Positions 1 to 9,110 are shown, counted from the stretch's first letter. The stretch: DNA of 64,000 nucleotides from Shinella lacus (GCF_010994755.1 NZ_WHSB02000004.1:372001-436000), one strand, 5' to 3'. The notes: generated by a model not told the origin, from the sequence alone. Numbers and translations: made by a program.

Positions 1-97
1 CATCAACCTCAATGACGGCGAGACGAACGCCATCGAGGGCATGACGCACTTCATCCTCTTCGCCACCTTCATCATGCTGACGATGATCGGCTTATAG
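1..97 (+). CDS. C-terminal end of a cation/proton antiporter (ChaA-like), partial
   Basis: Only the last 31 codons are present, read in the frame starting at base 2 and ending with TAG at 95-97. The tail reads GETNAIEGMTHFILFATF followed by a hydrophobic end. This resembles the final helix of ChaA-type Ca2+(Na+)/H+ antiporters of the CaCA superfamily, where a GxTNxxxGxxHxxLF pattern precedes the last membrane span. That would make it an inner-membrane ion exchanger. Only the end is visible, so the assignment rests on one short motif and the rest of the gene lies outside the window. Confidence 0.55.
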   Translation, partial: INLNDGETNAIEGMTHFILFATFIMLTMIGL

Positions 98-112
98 AGG
101 GAGGATTGGCCT

Positions 113-361
113 TTAGCGGTCGTACTCGCGGGTCAGGCCCTTGTAATATTCGCCCGGATCGAAGCGCACGGTGCGGGACTTGCCCGGATTGTTCAGGAAA
201 TAATCGTAGATCGACATCGCCTCGGCGCGGTCGTTGACCACGATCCTGCCATGCGGCGCTGCCTCGCCCCGCTCGGCATTGCCATAGCCGTCCGCGGCAA
301 GCGCAGATGTGGCGGCGAGAAGGGTCACCAGGCCGGCGATGGGGAGTGACTTGGCTTTCAT
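113..361 (-). CDS. Small secreted protein of unknown function
   Basis: An 82-residue protein with an N-terminal Sec signal peptide: two Lys near the start, a hydrophobic stretch to about residue 20, and likely cleavage after SALA. The mature part is about 60 residues, charged, with no cysteines and no motif I recognise. The start is supported by a GGAGCAGGA ribosome-site region just upstream. It is convergent with the antiporter gene (16 bp between stops). It is probably periplasmic, but no function can be assigned. Confidence 0.7.
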   Translation of the reverse strand: MKAKSLPIAGLVTLLAATSALAADGYGNAERGEAAPHGRIVVNDRAEAMSIYDYFLNNPGKSRTVRFDPGEYYKGLTREYDR

Positions 362-429
362 GGTCCTGCTCCGATGTTCGTCTTTTCCCTATATCGGAAG
401 CGAAAGCGGAAATGTCACGGCCCGGAAAC

Positions 430-456
430 AAAAAACCCGCCGTCTCCGGCGGGTTT
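430..456 (-). terminator. Rho-independent terminator of aatA
   Basis: On the minus strand AAACCCGCC (456-448) pairs with GGCGGGTTT (441-433) and is followed by a run of T. It lies 23 bases after the aatA stop codon. Confidence 0.85.
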
Positions 457-478
457 CGATCGTGGTGGCAAAGCCGTG

Positions 479-1909
<1,431 letters not shown>

Positions 1910-1994
1910 TTAACAATGGAGATTTTTACGCGAAAGATTAAGGTGCCGTTAAGGGGTGCCGCCTATGCTGGCCCCGTCGTGATCGTTCCGGCGG

Positions 1995-2915
1995 ATGGTG
2001 CGCTGCATGAGCGAAAGAAGCATATTTTCCAATCTCGTCCGTCAACCGGACGGCGCCCTCAGCGCGCTCTATGGCCCCTATCTGCTGCAATCCGCCCTCC
2101 AGCCGATCTTTTCGGAACGGGCGGACGGCCGGTTGCAGATCGCAGCGTTCAAGGGCCTGATCCGCGCCAGCATGGGCGACATGCCCTGCTCGCCCGCCGA
2201 TTTCTTCCAGCGCGTGCCGCCGGAGGAGCGCGCCGCGGTGGACGGCCTTTGCCGCAGCCTGCATATCCTGAATGCCGGGGCGCTCGGCCGCCGAGACGCG
2301 GCGCTGATCATCAACTTCCAGGCGGGCCTCTATTTGACGCAGCCGGCGATCCGCCAGGAGGTGGAGTGGCTGCGGCTTGCGGCCCATGAGGCCGGCCTGC
2401 CGCCGGCACGTATTGCCTGCGAGATCCGCGAACATCCCTATGACGACCCGGACGTGCTGTCGCGTTTCGCCACGCGGCTGCACGAAAGCGGCTTCGCCAT
2501 CGCCATCGATGACTATACCGGGGAAGACCGCGACCTCGAACGCCTGCAACGGTTGCAGCCGCAATTCGTGACCTTCGATACGGCCTGGCTCGGCAGCTTT
2601 GCCGAAAACTCCGCCGGCCTTGCGCTGCTGCGCGTCGTCATCGGCCAGTTCGCCCAGAAGGGCATCACCGCCATCGTGGCCGGCATCGAGGAGCCGGAGA
2701 TGATCGAGATGTGCCGCGAGATGGGCGGTCCGCTGATGCAGGGCTACCTGCTCGCCCGTCCGGAACTGGCGCCGACGAGCTTCAATCTCACCTACCCCGA
2801 GCTTGAGGACGAGCCCGTGCAGGCGCTGGCCGAACTCACCGCGGCAGCAAGCGCCGCACCCGCCGAAACGCGTGTCGTCCGGCCCCTCCGCCAGTTCGGC
2901 CGAAGAGGCATCTAG
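1995..2915 (+). CDS. Degenerate EAL-domain protein
   Basis: A 306-residue soluble protein made almost entirely of one EAL-fold domain. Landmarks of c-di-GMP phosphodiesterases can be followed in order: QPIF near 36-39, NFQAG for the NxS strand, AIDDYTGEDRDLERL for the DDFGTG strand, and QGYLLARP at the end. The signature EAL tripeptide is replaced (AFKGLIRA, residues 51-58), and the usual E-I-T-E strand reads CEIREHP. Several Mg2+ ligands therefore appear to be missing, and the protein is probably a binding or regulatory domain rather than an active phosphodiesterase. The first ATG at 1995 is used; an ATG at 2007 is an alternative. A hairpin downstream may end the transcript. Confidence 0.8.
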   Translation: MVRCMSERSIFSNLVRQPDGALSALYGPYLLQSALQPIFSERADGRLQIAAFKGLIRASMGDMPCSPADFFQRVPPEERAAVDGLCRSLHILNAGALGRRDAALIINFQAGLYLTQPAIRQEVEWLRLAAHEAGLPPARIACEIREHPYDDPDVLSRFATRLHESGFAIAIDDYTGEDRDLERLQRLQPQFVTFDTAWLGSFAENSAGLALLRVVIGQFAQKGITAIVAGIEEPEMIEMCREMGGPLMQGYLLARPELAPTSFNLTYPELEDEPVQALAELTAAASAAPAETRVVRPLRQFGRRGI

Positions 2916-3027
2916 AACGGCGGAACCGGGCGGTCTATTCGGCCGAAAACACTGAAAATCCGGCTTTTTTACCCTGCCATCTTTTCGCCACAATAAATGC
3001 CGTGCCTTGCCGCAATTCGGTCCTTCA

Positions 3028-3051
3028 AGCGCCGACTTCGGCGGGCTTTTT
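3028..3051 (+). terminator. Likely terminator after the EAL-like gene
   Basis: CGCCG (3030-3034) and CGGCG (3039-3043) form a short GC stem with loop ACTT, followed by GGC and five T. It lies between the EAL-like gene and the next small gene. Confidence 0.5.
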
Positions 3052-3088
3052 CGATGTCACAGCGAAGCGGAAGACGAAGGGGAAAACG

Positions 3089-3289
3089 ATGTTTCTGGAC
3101 GAGGACAAGGTCGGCAACAAGCCGAAGGTGCGCGAGGCCCGCGCCATGTTCCTGATCGCCATGACGGCGCTCGCCGCCTGCGTCGCGATGGTCATCAGCC
3201 TGATGTCGCCGCCGGCCGTGGCGCTGGACACGATCAAGACGTCCGGCATCGAGAAGACCGCCACCGACCTTCAGCCCACGCAAAAGTGA
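3089..3289 (+). CDS. Small single-span membrane protein, unknown function
   Basis: A 66-residue protein. After a charged N-terminus of about 18 residues (many Lys, Asp and Arg) there is one hydrophobic segment of roughly 22 residues (FLIAMTALAACVAMVISLM). A short Thr/Lys-rich tail follows, so it is probably an inner-membrane protein with a cytoplasmic N-terminus. The ATG at 3089 is preceded by AAGGGGA, which favours it over upstream in-frame starts. I do not recognise a family. Confidence 0.6.
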   Translation: MFLDEDKVGNKPKVREARAMFLIAMTALAACVAMVISLMSPPAVALDTIKTSGIEKTATDLQPTQK

Positions 3290-3363
3290 CGCCACCGCGC
3301 CGACTGCGCTCTTGAAAGCCGCCCCGCTCTGGGCCAGTTAACGGCGAAGGACGGGAGACGGTG

Positions 3364-4533
3364 ATGCGACAGGACATTCGGCGCGTGCAAGCCATTGTAA
3401 AGAGCGCGACCGCGGCATTCCTTTTCGCCGCCACACTTGCCACCTCCCCCGCCGCCGCAGAAACCCGCGAATTCCCCAGCAAGAAGGCCCCGCTCGTCGT
3501 CGAGACGCTGGCGACCGGCCTGAAGCAGCCCTGGTCCGTCGAAGTCCTGCCGGATGGCGGCTACCTCGTCTCGGAAAAGCAGGGCACGCTCCGCCTCGTG
3601 AAGAACGGCCGGATCTCCGCCCCGATCAGCGGTGTGCCCGCCGTCGCGACGACCGGCCAGGGCGGCCTGCTCGATATCGCGCTCGCCCCCGATTTCGCGA
3701 CGAGCCGCACGCTCTACCTGACCTACAGCGCCAGGGGCGATGGCGGCGCCGGCACGGCGGTCGCCAAGGCCAAACTCTCGGCCGACGACACCGCGCTCGA
3801 AGACACGACACGCATCTTCCTGATGAGCCGGCTTACGCCGCGCGGCCAGCATTTCGGCTTGCGCATCGCGGTTGCCAAGGACGGCAGCCTGTTCTTCGGC
3901 ATCGGCGACCGCGGCGAGGACGAACGCGCGCAGGACCCGCGCGACCATGCCGGCGCCATCCTGCACATCAACCCGGACGGCAGCCCGCATGCCGACAATC
4001 CCTTCCTCGGCACCTCCGACGGGCTTGCCGAAATCTGGTCGAAGGGCCACCGCAACCCGCAAGGCCTGGCGATCGACCCGAAGAACGGCACGCTCCTGTC
4101 GGCCGAGCATGGCGCGCGCGGCGGCGACGAGATCAACAACCCGCAGCCCGGCCGCAACTACGGCTGGCCGCTCGTTTCCTATGGCCGGCATTATTCGGGC
4201 GCCGAATTCGACCTCGGCTCGTCGGCCAAGGGTTTCGAGGACCCGCTTTATTATTGGGACCCGTCCATTGCGCCGGGCGCGATAGCCGTCTACCGCGGCG
4301 CGATGTTCCCGGAATGGGACGGCAACCTTCTCGTCGCGGCGCTCAAATACCAGCTCCTCGCTCGCCTAGAGCGCGACGAGAGCGGGGCGATCGTCTCGGA
4401 AGAGCGGCTGTTCGACGGCGAGTTCGGCCGCATCCGCGACGTGGTCGTGGCGCCCGACGGAGCCCTGCTTCTCCTGACCGACGATGCCAGCGGCACACTA
4501 CTGCGCGTGTCCCGCGCGAGCGCGACGGAGTGA
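3364..4533 (+). CDS. PQQ-dependent aldose sugar dehydrogenase-like protein (soluble GDH fold)
   Basis: A 389-residue periplasmic protein with a signal peptide ending near ATSPAAAE. The mature part starts with the family hallmark LATGLKQPWSVEVLPDGG, and blades of the six-bladed propeller follow: GQGGLLDIALAPDF, the GDRGEDERAQDP region, and HRNPQGLAIDP with EHGARGGDEIN. These match the YliI/Asd group of soluble glucose/aldose dehydrogenases that use PQQ and Ca2+. Substrate and actual cofactor loading cannot be told from sequence. The ATG at 3364 is chosen over the GTG one codon upstream because GGGAG lies at better spacing. It appears monocistronic. Confidence 0.88.
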   Translation: MRQDIRRVQAIVKSATAAFLFAATLATSPAAAETREFPSKKAPLVVETLATGLKQPWSVEVLPDGGYLVSEKQGTLRLVKNGRISAPISGVPAVATTGQGGLLDIALAPDFATSRTLYLTYSARGDGGAGTAVAKAKLSADDTALEDTTRIFLMSRLTPRGQHFGLRIAVAKDGSLFFGIGDRGEDERAQDPRDHAGAILHINPDGSPHADNPFLGTSDGLAEIWSKGHRNPQGLAIDPKNGTLLSAEHGARGGDEINNPQPGRNYGWPLVSYGRHYSGAEFDLGSSAKGFEDPLYYWDPSIAPGAIAVYRGAMFPEWDGNLLVAALKYQLLARLERDESGAIVSEERLFDGEFGRIRDVVVAPDGALLLLTDDASGTLLRVSRASATE

Positions 4534-4949
4534 CGGCGGCGCCCGCCGCGCACGTTGCTTTGAGCCTCACAATATAAGTCATACCAGACGGTGCGATGCG
4601 CCTGTAACCTGCGGCATTTTTCGGCAATCGCCCGGAATTTGACCAAAGTGAGGCACATCAAACACACCCCAAAACTTTTGCTTGCCAATTTCACACAAAC
4701 GCATCACTCTTGCGCCGTTCGGGCAATTTGCGAACACGGGAAGACCTTGAATAAAAGCGCGCCGGAGACGCGAAATAATTCCGGGCAGCCAAGATCCGCA
4801 CAGTCCATAAGATTGTCTGGGGATGGCTGGCTGCGGTGAAAACAGGACCCTTTCCTCAACCTCGAGAACTGCCTGCCTAACGCCCCTTGGGGCAAAACTA
4901 TATGCTGCCCGCCGCCAAATATACGGGCAGAGAGAAAAGGACCTGACGC
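4534..4949 (+). other. Long intergenic leader region upstream of the cold-shock gene
   Basis: These 416 bases hold no convincing gene. The middle part (about 4590-4760) is A+T-richer than its surroundings, as expected for a promoter region, but no clear -35/-10 pair stands out. Near the 3' end are the dyad GCCCCTTGGGGC (4882-4893) and a hairpin just before the cspA ribosome site. A long structured 5' leader would suit a cold-shock mRNA. Confidence 0.5.
4906..4929 (+). promoter_or_regulatory. Hairpin in the 5' leader of the cold-shock gene
   Basis: TGCCCG (4906-4911) and CGGGCA (4924-4929) are exact complements separated by 12 A-rich bases. The stem ends just before the GAGAAAAGGA ribosome-site region of the gene at 4950. 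It could modulate translation with temperature; this is inference. Confidence 0.4.
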
Positions 4950-5165
4950 ATGGCCGAGACTGGCACCGTAAAATTCTTCAACACCGAGAAGGGCTTTGGC
5001 TTCATCAAGCCCGACAACGGTGGTGCAGATATCTTCGTACACATTTCCGCTGTGCAGGCTTCCGGCCTGAACGGCCTTTCCGAGAACCAGAAGGTAAGCT
5101 TCGACACGGAACCTGATCGTCGCGGCAAGGGGCCGAAGGCGGTCAACCTGCAGATCGCCGGCTGA
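4950..5165 (+). CDS. Cold-shock protein, CspA family
   Basis: A 71-residue single cold-shock domain, a five-stranded OB fold that binds single-stranded RNA and DNA and melts secondary structure. RNP1 (KGFGFIKPD, about 14-22) and RNP2 (DIFVHIS, about 27-33) are intact. The opening GTVKFFNTEKGFGFI is typical of alphaproteobacterial CspA paralogs. Rhizobia carry several copies, so a specific paralog letter is not given. A well-spaced AAGGA precedes the ATG and a terminator follows 33 bases after the stop, so it is a monocistronic short transcript with a long leader. Confidence 0.95.
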   Translation: MAETGTVKFFNTEKGFGFIKPDNGGADIFVHISAVQASGLNGLSENQKVSFDTEPDRRGKGPKAVNLQIAG

Positions 5166-5197
5166 ACCGGCTTTCACTCAGGATTTTCAAGTTGGAG

Positions 5198-5221
5198 CCC
5201 GGCAGAGATGCCGGGTTTTTT
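5198..5221 (+). terminator. Rho-independent terminator after the cold-shock gene
   Basis: CCCGGCA (5198-5204), loop GAGA, TGCCGGG (5209-5215), then six T. A textbook intrinsic terminator. Confidence 0.92.
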
Positions 5222-5261
5222 CGTTCAGCCACCGTTCAGCCGTACTCTTTTAGTTTGTTCC

Positions 5262-5288
5262 CGTCATCACCGGCAAAGGCCGGCGTCC
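5262..5288. repeat. Half copy of the CGTCAT palindromic repeat family
   Basis: CGTCAT (5262-5267) is followed by a small hairpin CCGGC-AAAG-GCCGG and then CGTCCA. This resembles the left module (CGTCAT-hairpin-ATCCA) of the 77-bp elements at 13692 and 23122, but the right module is absent. Confidence 0.5.
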
Positions 5289-5302
5289 AAAGGAACGGCA
5301 CT

Positions 5303-5788
5303 ATGAACAAATTCATCAAGACACTCGTGTTGTCCGCTGCCGTCGCCGCGACGACGCTCACCGCAACCGCGGGCGTCGTTGAAGCACGCGACCGCAATCG
5401 TGACGGCTACTGGCGCGAAGGCGACCCCTACGAATATCGCAAGCCGCGCCGCCATAACCGCGACCGCGACTATGGCCGCAATCACGGTCGCAACCATGGC
5501 CGCGATGCCGTCATCGGCGGTGCGCTGGGCTTGGCCACGGGCGTCATCATCGGCAACGCGATCGCCAACCAGCCGCGTTATGAAGAACGCCGCGTCTATG
5601 TGGAGCCGGATTATTACCCGGAGCCCGAGCCGCGCGTGATCTATCGCCAGCCGGTCGTCGTGCCGACCTATGAGCCGTGGACCCAGTCCTGGTATAACTA
5701 CTGCTCGCAGCGCTACCGGTCGTTCAACCCGAACACCGGAACCTTCGTCGGTTACGACGGCCTGGAGCACTTCTGCACCGCCGGCTGA
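5303..5788 (+). CDS. BA14K-family secreted protein
   Basis: A 161-residue protein with a signal peptide (to about residue 28). An Arg/Asp/His/Asn-rich segment with NHGRNHGR repeats follows, then a Gly/Ala hydrophobic patch at about 68-85 (GGALGLATGVIIGNAIA). The C-terminal BA14K module is WYNYCSQRYRSFNPNTGTFV and a following GYDGLEHFC. The two cysteines of the module are present. The family is named after a Brucella immunoreactive protein and is widespread in Rhizobiales; its biochemical role is not established. The start at 5303 has AAAGGAA upstream, and a bidirectional terminator follows. Confidence 0.9.
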   Translation: MNKFIKTLVLSAAVAATTLTATAGVVEARDRNRDGYWREGDPYEYRKPRRHNRDRDYGRNHGRNHGRDAVIGGALGLATGVIIGNAIANQPRYEERRVYVEPDYYPEPEPRVIYRQPVVVPTYEPWTQSWYNYCSQRYRSFNPNTGTFVGYDGLEHFCTAG

Positions 5789-5810
5789 GGCGAAAGCGGT
5801 CTCACATCAA

Positions 5811-5842
5811 AAGGCGGGCGCCACATGGCGCCCGCCTTTTTC
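5811..5842. terminator. Bidirectional terminator between convergent genes
   Basis: AAGGCGGGCGCC (5811-5822), loop ACAT, then GGCGCCCGCCTT and a T run. It serves the BA14K gene on the plus strand; the A residues on the left could serve the minus-strand hydrolase gene ending at 5847. Confidence 0.85.
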
Positions 5843-5846
5843 ACTT

Positions 5847-6494
5847 CTAGAGACCCCGCAGGAACGGGTTGGTGCGGCGCTCCTCGCCGATCTTGCCGCC
5901 CGGGCCGTGGCCGCAGAGGAAGCCGACCTCGTCGCCGAGCGGAAACACCTTGTCGCGGATCGAATCCAGCAGTTGCTGGTGGTTGCCGCCCGGCAGGTCC
6001 GTGCGGCCGATCGAGCCTTGGAACAGCACGTCGCCAAGATGGGCGAAACCCTGGCCGCGGTTGAAGTAGATGACGTGGCCGGGCGCATGGCCCGGCGTGT
6101 GATAGACCTCGAACTCGTGGTCGCCGAAGGACACCTTGTCGCCATCCTCCAGCCAGCGGTCCGGCACGACGTTGCTGACCTTCATCGGCACACCGAACAT
6201 GGAGGCCTGCGCTTCCAGCCGCTGCAACAGGGAGAGATCGTCCTTGTGCGGGCCGACGATGTCGATGCCGAGCGCTTCCTTCAGTTCCTTGGCGCCGCCG
6301 GCATGGTCGATATGGCCGTGCGTCAGCCAGATTTCCTTCACCGTGATGCCGTTGTCCTTCACCGTCTGCAGGATCACCTCCACGTCGCCGCCGGGATCGA
6401 CGACCACGCCTTCCTTCGTCTCGTTGTCGAAGAGAATGGTGCAGTTCTGCTGGAAGGGGGTGACGGGAATGATGCCCGCCTGAAGCATGCCCAT
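5847..6494 (-). CDS. Metallo-beta-lactamase-fold hydrolase (glyoxalase II-like, YcbL type)
   Basis: A 215-residue cytosolic metal-dependent hydrolase. The zinc motif HGHIDH is at residues 59-64 (H59, H61, D63, H64). Further ligands lie in HTPGHAPGH (about 132-140), HLGDVLF and CGHGPG near 195. The short length without the C-terminal helical substrate domain of true GloB, together with GRTDLPGG, fits the YcbL/type II thiolesterase branch. The substrate is probably a glutathione thioester or similar but is not known. GAGGA lies 5 bases before the first ATG; the ATG two codons on is possible. Confidence 0.88.
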   Translation of the reverse strand: MGMLQAGIIPVTPFQQNCTILFDNETKEGVVVDPGGDVEVILQTVKDNGITVKEIWLTHGHIDHAGGAKELKEALGIDIVGPHKDDLSLLQRLEAQASMFGVPMKVSNVVPDRWLEDGDKVSFGDHEFEVYHTPGHAPGHVIYFNRGQGFAHLGDVLFQGSIGRTDLPGGNHQQLLDSIRDKVFPLGDEVGFLCGHGPGGKIGEERRTNPFLRGL

Positions 6495-6563
6495 GGGGTC
6501 CTCGCTCGGTTGCCGCTTTGCGCCTGATATAGCCGCAAGGCAGAGCGAAGACCAAGCGCGAAC

Positions 6564-6728
6564 TCAGCGCAGGCTTGCCAGTTCCTGCGCAGGGCCGGTC
6601 GCAAGCGTCGGCGAGACGGTGGAGAAGAGCAGAGCGACGACGGCGATATTGACCGCGGCATAGAGGTAGACGACGGGACGCAGGCGCGTCGCGACCGGGT
6701 TCTGCTGGCTGGTGGAGTTCGACTGCAT
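6564..6728 (-). CDS. Small single-span membrane protein, unknown function
   Basis: A 54-residue protein: a Ser/Gln/Asn-rich N-terminus, one membrane segment (VVYLYAAVNIAVVALLFSTV) and a short tail. The start at 6728 is favoured over the ATG at 6746 by AGGGAACAGGA at proper spacing. It resembles many short rhizobial membrane proteins, with no family recognised. It lies between the hydrolase and the Lrp-type regulator, all on the minus strand but with sizeable gaps. Confidence 0.55.
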   Translation of the reverse strand: MQSNSTSQQNPVATRLRPVVYLYAAVNIAVVALLFSTVSPTLATGPAQELASLR

Positions 6729-6846
6729 TGTCCTGTTCCCTGACATCTTGTCCGTGTGTGTCTGGTTTCTACAACGGCACCGGACTCCAACGTGTTCCGC
6801 CGGGAACAGGGCAATGCGGACGGCTGTTGCCGAAGGGCAACAATCC

Positions 6847-7305
6847 TCAGAGCGGCAAGGCGGTCGTTTCCTTCAAGGTGTCGAGCACGATCGCCGTCTT
6901 CACATGCGAGACGGATTCGTGCGGCAGCAGCACGTCGTTGACGAAGGCGGAGAGCGCCTTGAGGTTCGGCACCACCACCTTGATGATGTAGTCCATCTCG
7001 CCCGTCAGCGAAAACGCCTCCAGCACTTCCGGCAGGTTGGAGATCAGCCGCGCGAAGCGCACCGCATTGTCGCGGTTGTGCGTGGAGAGCGTCACCGTGA
7101 CGACGATGACGATGCCGAGGCCGAGCTTTTCCCGGTCGAGCTCCGCCCGGTAGGCGCGGATGACGCCTTCCTCCTCCAGCCGGATGCGCCGGCGCGAACA
7201 TTGCGAGGGCGACAGGTTGATGCGCTCCGACAGCTCGTTGTTCGTCAGGCGCGCATCCTGCTGCAAATGCATCAGCAGCTTTCGGTCGAAGTCGTCGAGC
7301 TGCAT
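6847..7305 (-). CDS. Lrp/AsnC-family transcriptional regulator
   Basis: A 152-residue DNA-binding protein. An N-terminal winged helix-turn-helix (about 4-50, LTNNELSERINLSPSQCSRR) is followed by the RAM ligand-binding/oligomerisation domain (about 65-140), which includes the GEMDYIIKVV strand. The family senses amino acids. The gene is divergent from hppD, so aromatic amino acid or tyrosine-breakdown control is a reasonable inference. A strong AAAGGAGGG site sets the start at 7305 and rules out the longer frame. The shared intergenic region contains two matching 17-bp dyads. Confidence 0.9.
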   Translation of the reverse strand: MQLDDFDRKLLMHLQQDARLTNNELSERINLSPSQCSRRRIRLEEEGVIRAYRAELDREKLGLGIVIVVTVTLSTHNRDNAVRFARLISNLPEVLEAFSLTGEMDYIIKVVVPNLKALSAFVNDVLLPHESVSHVKTAIVLDTLKETTALPL

Positions 7306-7330
7306 GGATTGCCCTCCTTTACTCATATTC

Positions 7331-7387
7331 ATGCACGAACATCGCATCGATTTGCCAAAATGCAAGTACTATGCACGCACATTGCAT
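7331..7387. promoter_or_regulatory. Paired dyad operator candidates between lrp-type gene and hppD
   Basis: Two 17-bp copies, ATGCACGAACATCGCAT (7331-7347) and ATGCACGCACATTGCAT (7371-7387), differ at 2 positions and are exactly 40 bp apart. Each is a dyad ATGC-N9-GCAT. This is what one expects for an Lrp-type protein wrapping about four helical turns. Confidence 0.65.
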
Positions 7388-7434
7388 GGAAGACGCGCCA
7401 TACTCCTCCCACATCCAATCGAGGAGGACGAACC

Positions 7435-8541
7435 ATGGGACCTTTCCCGCATGACGCACCGCCGGCCGTGATCACCGCCGACAACCCGGCCGGCACCGAC
7501 GGGTTCGAGTTCGTCGAGTTCGCCCATCCCGAGCCGGAAAAGCTGGAAGAGCTTTTTGCCCGCATGGGCTACAGCAAGGTCGCAACCCACCGCGAGAAGG
7601 CGATCTCCGTCTGGCGCCAGGGCGACATCAACTATGTCATCAATGCCGAGCCCGGCTCGCATGCCATGAAATTCGCCGACGTGCACGGCCCCTGCGCCGC
7701 CTCGATGGCCTGGCGCGTGGTCGATGCGAAACATGCCTTCGAGCATGCCGTCTCCAAGGGTGCCACGCCCTATGACGGCGACGACAAGGCGCTCGATGTG
7801 CCGGCCATCGTCGGCATCGGCGGCTCCCTGCTCTACTTCATCGAGAAATACGGCGCCAAGGGTTCCGCCTATGACGCGGAATTCGACTGGACGGGCGCGC
7901 GCGATCCGAAGCCGGAAGGTGTCGGCTTCTATTTCCTCGATCACCTGACCCACAATGTCTATCGCGGCAACATGGACAAGTGGTGGGATTTCTACCGCGA
8001 ACTCTTCAACTTCAAGCAGATCCATTTCTTCGACATTGACGGCCGCATCACCGGCCTCGTCTCGCGCGCCATCACGTCCGCCTGCGGCAAGATCCGCATC
8101 CCGCTGAACGAATCGAAGGACGAGACGAGCCAGATCGTCGAATACCTGAAGAAATACAAGGGCGAAGGCATCCAGCACATCGCCGTCGGCACGGACGGGA
8201 TCTACGACGCCACCGACAAGCTCGCGGCAAACGGCGTGAAATTCATGCCCGGCCCGCCGGAGACCTATTACGACCGCTCCTATGTGCGCGTCGTCGGTCA
8301 TGAGGAGCCTGTCGAGCGCATGAAGAAACACGGCATCCTGATCGACGGCGAAGGCGTCGTCGATGGCGGCATGACGAAGATCCTTTTGCAGATCTTCTCG
8401 AAAACCGTGATCGGCCCGATCTTCTTCGAGTTCATCCAGAGGAAGGGCGACGAAGGTTTCGGCGAGGGCAATTTCCGCGCCCTCTTCGAATCGATCGAGG
8501 AAGACCAGATCCGCCGCGGCGTCATCGCGGCAGCAGAATAA
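7435..8541 (+). CDS. hppD: 4-hydroxyphenylpyruvate dioxygenase
   Basis: A 368-residue Fe(II) enzyme that converts 4-hydroxyphenylpyruvate to homogentisate in tyrosine degradation. It has two vicinal-oxygen-chelate halves. The iron facial triad reads as H170 (FLDHLTHN), H248 (GIQHIAVGT) and E332 (FFEFIQRKG). The GFGEGNFRALFESIE C-terminal gating helix is present. Length and motifs are normal for the bacterial enzyme. GAGGAGG sits just upstream of the ATG. No other homogentisate-pathway gene follows; a terminator comes 33 bases after the stop. Confidence 0.97.
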   Translation: MGPFPHDAPPAVITADNPAGTDGFEFVEFAHPEPEKLEELFARMGYSKVATHREKAISVWRQGDINYVINAEPGSHAMKFADVHGPCAASMAWRVVDAKHAFEHAVSKGATPYDGDDKALDVPAIVGIGGSLLYFIEKYGAKGSAYDAEFDWTGARDPKPEGVGFYFLDHLTHNVYRGNMDKWWDFYRELFNFKQIHFFDIDGRITGLVSRAITSACGKIRIPLNESKDETSQIVEYLKKYKGEGIQHIAVGTDGIYDATDKLAANGVKFMPGPPETYYDRSYVRVVGHEEPVERMKKHGILIDGEGVVDGGMTKILLQIFSKTVIGPIFFEFIQRKGDEGFGEGNFRALFESIEEDQIRRGVIAAAE

Positions 8542-8573
8542 CAACCGCGGCACCAAGCCATGCGGGGAAGGAG

Positions 8574-8603
8574 GAGGCGGTCGCGCAAGCGGCCGCCTCT
8601 TTT
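8574..8603 (+). terminator. Rho-independent terminator of hppD
   Basis: GAGGCGG (8574-8580) pairs with CCGCCTC (8593-8599), extended inside by TCG/CGG, then four T. Confidence 0.8.
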
Positions 8604-8796
8604 CATGGCCAGATCTGCGGGGCAAATCTCCGGTGCAGGACGCACACGGGTAAATTGACTTATCCCAAAATTGTTCGCACGTTGCAGCTGCCGAATTTTT
8701 CGGCAACGGCGCGCGGGCTCCAGACCGCGCCCGGCAGCGAGGCAAGCGTCCGGCTCGGGCACTCTCATTCCGGGTGGACCTTTCGGAGGGGAAGTC

Positions 8797-9060
8797 ATGG
8801 AAGCATTGGTACCCATCATCACGCAGCTCATCGCCGGCGCCATCGGCGGCAATGTGGCCGGTGCCGCGTTGAAACAGGCAGCCGTGAGCGCGATCGTGCG
8901 CACCGTGGTCGGCGCCATCGGCGGGGTCGGGGGCGGCCTTCTCTTGCAGATGCTGGGCGGTGAAGCCGGCCTCAGCGGCCTGGTCGCCGACGGCATCGGC
9001 GGCCTCGTCGGCGGCGGCGTGCTGACGGCGATCGTCGGCGCCGTGCTCGGCAAGCGGTAA
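8797..9060 (+). CDS. Glycine/alanine-rich small membrane protein
   Basis: An 87-residue protein that is almost wholly hydrophobic and small-residue-rich, with repeated GAIGG and GGLVGG patterns and no charged domain. It could form two or three short helices in a membrane, resembling glycine-zipper proteins. The start at 8797 is supported by GGAGGGG. No known function. It appears monocistronic, preceded by about 190 bases with no gene and followed by a hairpin. Confidence 0.65.
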   Translation: MEALVPIITQLIAGAIGGNVAGAALKQAAVSAIVRTVVGAIGGVGGGLLLQMLGGEAGLSGLVADGIGGLVGGGVLTAIVGAVLGKR

Positions 9061-9084
9061 GCTGCGGGCCTATTTGAAAAAGAG

Positions 9085-9110
9085 AAGGCGGCCCTTGTGG
9101 CCGCCTTTGT
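9085..9110 (+). terminator. Hairpin terminator after the glycine-rich gene
   Basis: AAGGCGGCC (9085-9093) and GGCCGCCTT (9099-9107) form a perfect 9-bp stem; the following T tract is short (TTTGTTG). Confidence 0.7.

Noticed and set aside
3002-3088. Longer N-terminus for the small membrane protein at 3089
   Set aside because: It would run through a terminator hairpin and has no ribosome site; AAGGGGA supports the ATG at 3089.
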